The notes below the pieces were generated by a model that saw only the letters and a program-made list of their open reading frames with translations, was not told where the DNA came from and searched no databases. A stretch of 6,833 bases of DNA from Candidatus Cloacimonas sp. 4484_140 (GTDB lineage: Bacteria > Cloacimonadota > Cloacimonadia > JGIOTU-2): NCBI GenBank assembly GCA_002049945.1, contig MVCT01000064.1:1-6833 (forward strand), read 5' to 3'. Of the stretch, positions 1-4,760 are shown in pieces (the first letter of the stretch is position 1; each line of letters opens with the position of its first letter). Position numbers and translations under genes: made by a program.

Positions 1-67
1 CTATTACGAATTATTTCATTACTCAATCTTTTAAAGATTTCATCAAAAGTATTGTCAAATTTTTTAT
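1..67 (-). repeat. Repeat copy A (partial, cut by left window edge)
   Basis: This is the end of a dispersed repeat whose other copies are at 627-777 and 1327-1476. Positions 1-67 align without gaps to 1410-1476 with five mismatches (at 3, 10, 26, 42 and 52), about 93% identity by eye. The match stops close to the toxin stop codon at 64-66, so the TA coding sequence directly abuts, and slightly overlaps, the repeat. The rest of this copy lies outside the window to the left. Strand is given as the direction of the adjacent TA genes. Confidence 0.85.
30..58 (-). promoter_or_regulatory. Putative promoter in repeat copy A
   Basis: On the minus strand there is a perfect TTGACA (58-53), a 17-bp spacer and TTTAAA (35-30), four of six matches to TATAAT. 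The arrangement recurs in copies B and C. It would drive transcription leftwards into sequence outside the window, possibly another TA cassette. The call rests on motif match and recurrence only; AT-rich DNA gives such matches by chance. Confidence 0.35.
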
Positions 68-327
68 AAGAAAAATCGCTCATAATCATCGTGGCTACCA
101 ATCCAAAACCAAGTCACCATATCATCATCCATAATACCTATTGCTCTATAGCCAAGAGTGATTCGCACTGACCAAACATCTTCCTCACGATTGATGCATT
201 TGAAATGTAAAGATGGATGAAACGGATTCTGTGACCACAATTTATAAACTCTTTTGACTCTGCGTTTGATGGATTTATCAAGAGTTTTATATGCTTTCCA
301 AAAAGAAGGAACAGTTGCTGATTTCAT
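64..327 (-). CDS. RelE/ParE-like type II toxin
   Basis: An 87-aa protein resembling the small ParE/RelE-fold toxins common in cyanobacteria and other environmental bacteria. Supporting features are the N-terminal helical, strongly basic stretch (K18-K29), the W-S-V-R-I strand (52-56) followed by G59-Y60-R61, and the C-terminal W73-F-W75-I-G-S-H79 segment ending in an aromatic tail. RelE members are ribosome-dependent mRNA interferases and ParE members poison gyrase; the sequence does not tell me which this is. The ATG overlaps the antitoxin stop codon in an ATGA junction, so translational coupling is likely; only a weak GGA lies upstream. The stop codon falls in the end of repeat copy A. The length is normal and the gene looks intact. 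Confidence 0.8.
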   Translation of the reverse strand: MKSATVPSFWKAYKTLDKSIKRRVKRVYKLWSQNPFHPSLHFKCINREEDVWSVRITLGYRAIGIMDDDMVTWFWIGSHDDYERFFL

Positions 328-554
328 AACCGATTATAGTCCATTGGTTTTGAATGTCCCTTTGTGATTTCTTCTCTGGCACGCTTGGCAGCTGCAATTA
401 GTTTCTTTTGTGTTTTCTGAAACAAAGCATCCCATTGAAGCTCGTCCAGAAAGTCTGCAATATAATCTCGCAGATGTTCCACTACTTGATTCTGCATAGT
501 TTCCGGCAAAGTCTCCATCATTTTTGTCATAGTAGCAATAGCTTTAGATTTCAT
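324..554 (-). CDS. Antitoxin partner of the RelE/ParE-like toxin
   Basis: A 76-aa, largely helical protein, first gene of a two-gene TA operon. It would bind and neutralise the toxin encoded next to it, and possibly bind its own promoter. The residues M-K-S-K-A-I-A near the start, a central V-V-E-H-L-R-D-Y-I helix and a basic C-terminus ending K-P-M-D-Y-N-R-L resemble antitoxins I remember paired with this toxin type. The frame is open back to an ATG at 641, but I chose the ATG at 554 because GGAGA (567-563) lies 8 nt upstream. The alternative ATG at 569 overlaps that ribosome site, and the one at 641 lies inside repeat copy B. No recognisable DNA-binding domain is visible by eye. Confidence 0.75.
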   Translation of the reverse strand: MKSKAIATMTKMMETLPETMQNQVVEHLRDYIADFLDELQWDALFQKTQKKLIAAAKRAREEITKGHSKPMDYNRL

Positions 555-562
555 AATTAAAT

Positions 563-567
563 TCTCC
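563..567 (-). promoter_or_regulatory. Ribosome binding site of the first antitoxin
   Basis: GGAGA on the minus strand, 8 nt before the ATG at 554. It decides between three in-frame ATG codons (554, 569, 641) in favour of 554, giving a 76-aa rather than a 105-aa product. Confidence 0.7.
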
Positions 568-631
568 ATTTTAACTAATTTACCAATTAATAAGTTATCA
601 ATTTTTAAATAGTGGCGGTCTAACACATTAA

Positions 632-646
632 ACTGAAACAATCAGT
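632..646. repeat. Conserved inverted repeat ACTGA-N5-TCAGT (copy B)
   Basis: Perfect 5-bp arms around a 5-nt centre (aacaa). It is identical, including the centre, at 1332-1346 in copy C, inside the best conserved part of the repeat. It could be an operator or a small leader hairpin. It lies next to a TTTAAT box (minus strand, 632-627) that could act as a -10 element close to the TA start. Confidence 0.5.
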
Positions 647-739
647 ACATAATAACCTATTTTCGAAGTTAATACAAATAATAAAACAAATTCCTATTTA
701 AGACATTAGCTTTTACGATGACTTCATAATACACAATCT

Positions 740-768
740 TTTAGAGAATTATTCAAAAGTATTGTCAA
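740..768 (-). promoter_or_regulatory. Putative promoter of the first TA operon
   Basis: On the minus strand TTGACA (768-763), a 17-bp spacer, then TCTAAA (745-740). Transcription from here would give a leader of roughly 175-180 nt before the antitoxin ATG at 554 and would include most of repeat copy B. The -35 box is perfect and shared by all three copies; the -10 box is poorer here than in copies A and C. Confidence 0.4.
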
Positions 769-803
769 ATTTTTTATAAAAACTTCAGATAATTCATAAT
801 TTT

Positions 804-841
804 TGCCCATTAACTGACGAATTGTATCGTTGGAATGGGCA
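804..841. repeat. Inverted repeat just downstream of hicA
   Basis: Perfect 8-bp arms TGCCCATT (804-811) and AATGGGCA (834-841) around a 22-nt centre, with a possible further AAC/GTT pairing inside after a 2-nt bulge. It ends 7 bp from the hicA stop codon. In the hicA direction the stem is followed by A residues, not a T run, so it is not a standard intrinsic terminator for hicA. On the other strand only a short TTT follows. It sits at almost the same distance from the repeat core as the hairpin at 1506-1525. Confidence 0.6.
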
Positions 842-847
842 TTTCAT

Positions 848-1036
848 TCATCTGATAACTGGAACTGATAAACTACGACAAATCTTTTGTGCTAATCTGT
901 TTGGTATTTCTGTATGACGGGGAACAGCTTCAATATGTCCAGTATTTGGATTACACCACAAAGAATGAGATCGTCCTTCACGCTTAAGAAAGCACCCATG
1001 AATACGAAGATGTCTCAATAGTTTATTACGCTTCAT
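848..1036 (-). CDS. hicA: HicA family mRNA interferase toxin
   Basis: A 62-aa HicA-type toxin with a double-stranded-RNA-binding-like fold. Family members cleave mRNA when not bound by HicB. Recognisable features are the start M-K-R-N-K-L-L-R-H-L, the G21-R-S-H24-S segment with the presumed catalytic histidine H24, W27, and the A-V-P-R-H-T-E-I-P block (37-45) followed by a C-terminal helix. Length is typical. The ATG overlaps the hicB stop in an ATGA junction, so translation is probably coupled; no good ribosome site of its own is visible. The toxin gene comes second here, whereas the classical hicAB order puts hicA first. Confidence 0.93.
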   Translation of the reverse strand: MKRNKLLRHLRIHGCFLKREGRSHSLWCNPNTGHIEAVPRHTEIPNRLAQKICRSLSVPVIR

Positions 1037-1248
1037 TGAATAGTAACAAATTCTTTTTTAGCACTTTCAGGGATACCACGAAACGCATCTTCTCTACGGT
1101 CTTCAAGAATTAAAGTAATTGCTTCAGAAAGATTTTGTTTACATTCTTCAATGGTTCGCCCCTGACCATTTGCTCCCGGAATTTCGGGGCAATATGCAAT
1201 ATACCAATTTTCGTCTTTTTCAATTATTGCTGTAAACTCATTGTGCAT
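1033..1248 (-). CDS. hicB: HicB family antitoxin
   Basis: A 71-aa protein with the partly degraded RNase H-like HicB fold. It binds HicA and blocks its active site. Visible features are the first strand F-T-A-I-I-E-K (5-11), W-Y-I-A-Y-C-P-E-I-P-G (15-25), G28-Q-G-R-T-I-E-E-C (28-36) and the helix N-L-S-E-A-I-T-L-I-L-E (39-49), then a short R-R-E-D-A tail. It lacks the C-terminal helix-turn-helix or ribbon-helix-helix DNA-binding domain of longer HicB proteins, so autoregulation by HicB itself is uncertain. The start is supported by AAGGAA (1260-1255), 6 nt upstream. It is the first gene of the operon, overlapping hicA by 4 bp. Confidence 0.9.
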   Translation of the reverse strand: MHNEFTAIIEKDENWYIAYCPEIPGANGQGRTIEECKQNLSEAITLILEDRREDAFRGIPESAKKEFVTIQ

Positions 1249-1254
1249 GTTAAA

Positions 1255-1260
1255 TTCCTT
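1255..1260 (-). promoter_or_regulatory. Ribosome binding site of hicB
   Basis: AAGGAA on the minus strand, 6 nt upstream of the hicB ATG at 1248. The following TTTAA matches the spacing sequence before the first antitoxin, where ATTTAATT separates GGAGA from the ATG, so the two operons resemble each other up to the start codon. Confidence 0.65.
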
Positions 1261-1331
1261 TTATTATAATAAAAATTATGTTTTTGGCTGACCTAACCAA
1301 TAATTCTAAAACGCATTCTAATATATATTAA

Positions 1332-1346
1332 ACTGAAACAATCAGT
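1332..1346. repeat. Conserved inverted repeat ACTGA-N5-TCAGT (copy C)
   Basis: Identical in all 15 bases to 632-646 in copy B: arms ACTGA and TCAGT with centre aacaa. It again adjoins a minus-strand TTTAAT box (1332-1327). A shared operator or leader hairpin for both TA operons is possible. Confidence 0.5.
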
Positions 1347-1438
1347 ATATAATAACCTATTTTTTAAGTTAACACACACTATAAAACAAATCCCTATCTA
1401 AGAAATTAACTTTTACGAGTTATTTCATTACTCATTCT

Positions 1439-1467
1439 TTTAAAGATTTCCTCAAAAGTACTGTCAA
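1439..1467 (-). promoter_or_regulatory. Putative promoter of hicBA
   Basis: Minus-strand TTGACA (1467-1462), 17-bp spacer, TTTAAA (1444-1439), the same arrangement as copies A and B. Transcription starting near 1432 would give a leader of about 180 nt before the hicB ATG. It would run divergently from secA, and the two 5' regions lie close together. Confidence 0.4.
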
Positions 1468-1486
1468 ATTTTTTATGATAATTTGC

Positions 1487-1492
1487 TATAAA
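1487..1492 (+). promoter_or_regulatory. Possible -10 box of secA
   Basis: TATAAA on the plus strand, 62 bp before the secA ATG, the best -10-like sequence in the short gap between repeat copy C and secA. No convincing -35 box lies 16-18 bp upstream, so this is weak. If real, the secA mRNA would begin just before the hairpin at 1506-1525. Confidence 0.25.
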
Positions 1493-1505
1493 TATTGACG
1501 TAATA

Positions 1506-1525
1506 CCCAGTAAAAAATTACTGGG
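1506..1525 (+). promoter_or_regulatory. Strong hairpin in the secA 5' leader
   Basis: Perfect 8-bp inverted repeat CCCAGTAA / TTACTGGG with an AAAA loop, ending 29 bp before the secA ATG. It is followed by CTTTC, not a clear T run, and on the other strand by TATTACG, so it is a poor intrinsic terminator in either direction. It could be an mRNA leader structure, a protein-binding palindrome, or the end of repeat unit C. No SecM-like leader peptide is visible in this gap. Confidence 0.5.
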
Positions 1526-1554
1526 CTTTCAATTAATAAGAAGTTAAAGTTAAT

Positions 1555-4500
1555 ATGATAAAAAAAGTTTTAAAAAAGATTTTCGGGACTCAATTCGACC
1601 GGGAAGTGAAGAAAATTCAACCCGTTGTGGATGAGATAAATCGCATATATGCAGAACTTTCTTCTCTTTCTGAAGAAGAACTTAAGCATAAAACCGTAGA
1701 ATTTAAAGAGAAGATTCAGGATTGTATTGATAAGAAGCAGCAACTGGTTGATGAGCTTGAACTCCGCTATGATGAGACTTCTGACGATAATGAGAAAGAC
1801 AAGATCGGTTTCCAGATCGATGACGCAAAGAAAGACCTCGATGAGGAAACCAAGAATGTTCTTGAAGAAATCCTCCCCGAAGCATTTGCAGTGATAAAGG
1901 AAACATGCAGACGCCTTGTTGGCACCTCATGGTCGGTTCGCGGTCGTGAAATAAAATGGAATATGATACCTTATGATGTGCAGCTCATAGGTGCGATCGC
2001 CCTGCATAGGGGAATGGTCACAGAGATGAAAACAGGTGAAGGAAAAACCCTTGCTGCGACCATGCCGCTCTATCTGAACGCACTGGTGGGTAAGGGCTCA
2101 CATCTTATTACTGTAAATGACTATCTTGCTCAACGTGATGCAGAATGGATGGGTCAGATCTACAAATATCACGGTTTGACAGTAGGTTGTATTTATGGTG
2201 AACAGGAACCGTCGGTGCGTAGAGAGCAATATGCTGCTGATATCACATATGGAACAAATAATGAGTTCGGTTTTGATTATCTCAGGGATAACATGGCGAT
2301 CAGTCCAGAAGGCATTGTACAACGTGGACATTATTACTGTATCGTTGATGAAGCTGATAGTGTGCTTATCGACGAAGCAAGAACTCCACTTATTATTTCG
2401 GGTACAGTAGAGCATTCGAAAAATTATTTCAGGGAACTCAATCCACAGATTAGAAAATTAGTGATCAAGCAGCAACGGTTAGTGAACGAAATTCTCTCCG
2501 AGATTAATACAATGATCGAGAATGGGACTGTTCAGGAAAATGAATTTGAATTCGGGAAGAAAATGCTCACAGTAAAGCGCGCAGCTCCCAAGTCCAAAAG
2601 ATTTTTAAAATTATTGAAAGACGGACACTATCAGAAGATCATGAATGAAATCGAGGGACAGTATCTGCGGGAGAAGCAGATTCATAAATTAGATGAGCAG
2701 CTCTATTATTCAATTGATGAAGGACAGCACAGTGCGGACCTTAATGAGATGGGGCAGGATGAGCTTTCTAAATATGACAGTTCACTTTTTGTCATGCCGG
2801 ACCTCGATGAAGAGATCGAAAAAATTAATAATAATGAAACCCTGGATCCAGCCAAAAAACAGGCAGAAAAACAGAAGGTGCAGGAAGAGTTTTTAGAAAA
2901 GAACGAAAAGCTTCATAATATAAAACAAATGCTGCTCGCATATTCACTTTTTGAAAAAGATGTGGAATATATTGTAACAGATAACCGGGTTGTTATTGTG
3001 GATCAGTTTACCGGACGTATCATGCCAGGCAGACGCTTTAGTGAAGGACTCCATCAGGCGCTGGAATCAAAGGAGAATGTCCAGATACAAAAAGCTACGC
3101 AAACGCTTGCAACTATTACGCTTCAGAACTATTTCCGCATGTACACAAAACTCGCAGGTATGACAGGTACAGCCATCACAGAGCAGGTTGAATTTGAAGA
3201 AATTTATAAACTTCCAGTGATTGAAATTCCTACCAATGAACCGATACGCAGAATTGATTATGATGATTTGATCTACAGAACTAAGAAGGAGAAATACGAA
3301 GCGATCACCGATGAAATTGAAGAGATGTATCAACAACGCAGACCTGTGCTTGTGGGAACTATCTCTGTTGAAGTTTCAGAGATAATCAGCAGGTTGCTGA
3401 AAAGAAAGAATATTCCCCATGAAGTGCTGAACGCAAAATATCATGAGAAAGAAGCTGAGATCGTTGAATATGCCGGACTACCCGGTGCTGTGACTATCGC
3501 CACGAACATGGCAGGTCGAGGAACGGATATTAAACTTGGCAAAGAGGTCGTTCGATGCGATACATGCGTTGTTGAGTGTGTCGATGACTTTGAAAACGCC
3601 GGTAATAATAAACCTTCTCCCGATCATAACTGCAAGGAAAAAATGCCGTGTGGTTTGCATATCATTGGAACAGAGCGTCACGAAAGCAGGCGGATTGACA
3701 GGCAGTTGCGTGGACGTAGCGGACGTCAGGGTGATCCGGGTTCATCCAAATTCTTTCTCTCTCTCGAAGATGATCTGATGAGAATTTTCGGTTCGGATAG
3801 AATTGCAGGACTTATGTCCAGAATGGGGCTTGAAGAAGGAGATGCGATCAAGCATCCATGGATGACCAAGGCAGTTGAAAATGCACAGAAAAAAGTGGAA
3901 GGTCATAACTTCGAAATACGTAAGCAACTCATCAAATATGATGATGTTATGAACCAGCAAAGAGAGGTTATATACTCATACAGAAGAAAAGTTCTGAGGG
4001 GCTTGAACCTTCGTGATGAAGTTCTGGAAATGCTTTATGATACGATAAATAACAAAGTTTCCTCATTTATTGGTTCAACTGAATATGAAGAGAATTGGCC
4101 CCTTGAAGATATTATTGGTTGGTTCGAAAATGAGCTTGGGGTAAAACTCGATATTTCTCTCGAACTCGGCTCAATCAGAAATCAGGAAGATTTGGTCGAT
4201 ACGCTCTATGACCATTTGACCAAAGCTTATTCAAAAAAAGAAAAACATTTTGAAGATGAACAGAGAAAACTTGAGCGTTACTCTCTTTTGAAAGTTGTGG
4301 ATGAGCAATGGAAAGACCATTTATATGAAATGGATCGTTTGAAAGAGGGGATCGGTTTACGTGCCTATGGACAGAGAGATCCACTTATTGAATATAAAAA
4401 AGAAAGTTTTGAACTCTTCCTGAATTTAATAGATACTATTAAAGAAAAAGTGATAAAAAATGTCTTCACGCTCTACCCTGCGCTCTATTATCAAGTGCAA

Positions 4501-4746
4501 GACAGGGTGAAGGATATGCAGCTTTCTCATAAAGAAAGAAATGCATTTGACCACGTTGCTTCGCGGGCTGAGGGGCAGAGAGAACGAATGCAAAACATAC
4601 CGCAGGGACAACATCAGCCACAGCAGCAACCGGAAGAATCCAAACGTCAACCTATGAGAAGAGAGGAAGAAAAAGTGGGAAGAAATGACCCATGCCCATG
4701 TGGAAGCGGAAAAAAATATAAGCATTGTTGCGGACAGAAAGGATAA
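1555..4746 (+). CDS. secA: Protein translocase ATPase SecA
   Basis: Complete 1063-aa SecA, the cytoplasmic motor that pushes preproteins through SecYEG using ATP. Order: N-terminal helix; Walker A M-K-T-G-E-G-K-T (158-165); Walker B V-D-E-A-D (264-268); preprotein-binding region about 280-460; F-T-G-R-I-M-P-G-R-R-F-S-E-G-L-H-Q-A (485-502); G-M-T-G-T-A (535-540); second motor domain with N-M-A-G-R-G-T-D-I (651-659) and Q-L-R-G-R-S-G-R-Q-G-D-P-G (717-729); helical scaffold/wing, including V-D-E-Q-W-K-D-H-L (915-923); Q-rich linker (about 1010-1030); SEC-C zinc motif at 1047-1059 (C-P-C...H-C-C). It is longer than the roughly 900-aa E. coli protein, with extra residues near 41-95 and 290-370, an FCB-like trait. 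An unusual cysteine-rich segment lies at 668-699. The ATG has only a weak upstream AAGAAG, but homology begins at once (F-G-T-Q-F-D-R). Confidence 0.98.
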   Translation: MIKKVLKKIFGTQFDREVKKIQPVVDEINRIYAELSSLSEEELKHKTVEFKEKIQDCIDKKQQLVDELELRYDETSDDNEKDKIGFQIDDAKKDLDEETKNVLEEILPEAFAVIKETCRRLVGTSWSVRGREIKWNMIPYDVQLIGAIALHRGMVTEMKTGEGKTLAATMPLYLNALVGKGSHLITVNDYLAQRDAEWMGQIYKYHGLTVGCIYGEQEPSVRREQYAADITYGTNNEFGFDYLRDNMAISPEGIVQRGHYYCIVDEADSVLIDEARTPLIISGTVEHSKNYFRELNPQIRKLVIKQQRLVNEILSEINTMIENGTVQENEFEFGKKMLTVKRAAPKSKRFLKLLKDGHYQKIMNEIEGQYLREKQIHKLDEQLYYSIDEGQHSADLNEMGQDELSKYDSSLFVMPDLDEEIEKINNNETLDPAKKQAEKQKVQEEFLEKNEKLHNIKQMLLAYSLFEKDVEYIVTDNRVVIVDQFTGRIMPGRRFSEGLHQALESKENVQIQKATQTLATITLQNYFRMYTKLAGMTGTAITEQVEFEEIYKLPVIEIPTNEPIRRIDYDDLIYRTKKEKYEAITDEIEEMYQQRRPVLVGTISVEVSEIISRLLKRKNIPHEVLNAKYHEKEAEIVEYAGLPGAVTIATNMAGRGTDIKLGKEVVRCDTCVVECVDDFENAGNNKPSPDHNCKEKMPCGLHIIGTERHESRRIDRQLRGRSGRQGDPGSSKFFLSLEDDLMRIFGSDRIAGLMSRMGLEEGDAIKHPWMTKAVENAQKKVEGHNFEIRKQLIKYDDVMNQQREVIYSYRRKVLRGLNLRDEVLEMLYDTINNKVSSFIGSTEYEENWPLEDIIGWFENELGVKLDISLELGSIRNQEDLVDTLYDHLTKAYSKKEKHFEDEQRKLERYSLLKVVDEQWKDHLYEMDRLKEGIGLRAYGQRDPLIEYKKESFELFLNLIDTIKEKVIKNVFTLYPALYYQVQDRVKDMQLSHKERNAFDHVASRAEGQRERMQNIPQGQHQPQQQPEESKRQPMRREEEKVGRNDPCPCGSGKKYKHCCGQKG

Positions 4747-4748
4747 AT

Positions 4749-4755
4749 AGGAAAG
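4749..4755 (+). promoter_or_regulatory. Ribosome binding site of topA
   Basis: AGGAAAG in the 14-bp gap between the secA stop and the topA ATG, 5 nt from the start. It fixes the ATG at 4761 and implies independent ribosome loading within a probable secA-topA transcript. Confidence 0.7.
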
Positions 4756-4760
4756 TAGCT

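Larger units (their letters stand above)
627..777 (-). repeat. Repeat copy B, upstream of the first TA operon
   Basis: About 150 bp matching copy C at 1327-1476. Positions 627-718 align without gaps to 1327-1418 with 11 mismatches, mostly transitions, about 88% identity. The remainder needs a one-base gap and is more diverged in this copy. The last 25 bp (753-777) again match copies A and C closely. It fills about half of the 293-bp space between the two TA operons (555-847). The stretch from 555 to 626 holds only the first antitoxin's ribosome site and AT-rich leader. The repeat has no long coding frame and no transposase. Confidence 0.85.
1327..1476 (-). repeat. Repeat copy C, between hicBA and secA
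   Basis: Complete copy of the dispersed repeat: 1327-1418 matches 627-718 (about 88%) and 1410-1476 matches 1-67 (about 93%). It occupies half of the 306-bp non-coding stretch 1249-1554. The rest holds the hicB ribosome site and leader (1249-1326) and the secA leader with its hairpin (1477-1554). It starts about 80 bp upstream of hicB, almost the same spacing as copy B to the first antitoxin (about 73 bp). Confidence 0.85.

Noticed and set aside
1..83. Small minus-strand reading frame from ATG at 83 across repeat copy A, running off the left edge; the same frame is open in copy C
   Set aside because: Copy B has an in-frame stop, copy C has no start codon, no ribosome site precedes 83, and all five differences between copies A and C change the amino acid. 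It looks like a chance open frame in the repeat, though a decayed gene end is not fully excluded.
555..641. N-terminal extension of the first antitoxin to ATG 641 or ATG 569
   Set aside because: The extension enters repeat copy B, the 569 codon overlaps the GGAGA ribosome site, and the sequence resembling the family begins at 554.
617..676. attC-like integron sites suggested by GTCTAAC (618-624) and ACCTAAC (1290-1296)
   Set aside because: No matching GTTRRRY partner at the right spacing and no extended palindromic fold joins the ends. No integron integrase is in the window. The cassette analogy remains only a hypothesis.
804..841. Intrinsic terminator for hicBA
   Set aside because: In the direction of hicBA the stem is followed by A residues rather than a T run, so the standard terminator pattern is missing.
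1..1480. CRISPR array
   Set aside because: The repeats are 150 bp and about 700 bp apart with intact genes between them, not short repeats with short spacers.
1..1480. Insertion sequence or MITE
   Set aside because: No transposase, no terminal inverted repeats bounding the repeat, and no target-site duplication that I could identify.
1477..1554. SecM-like arrest peptide upstream of secA
   Set aside because: No open frame with a start codon and arrest-like sequence fits in the gap.
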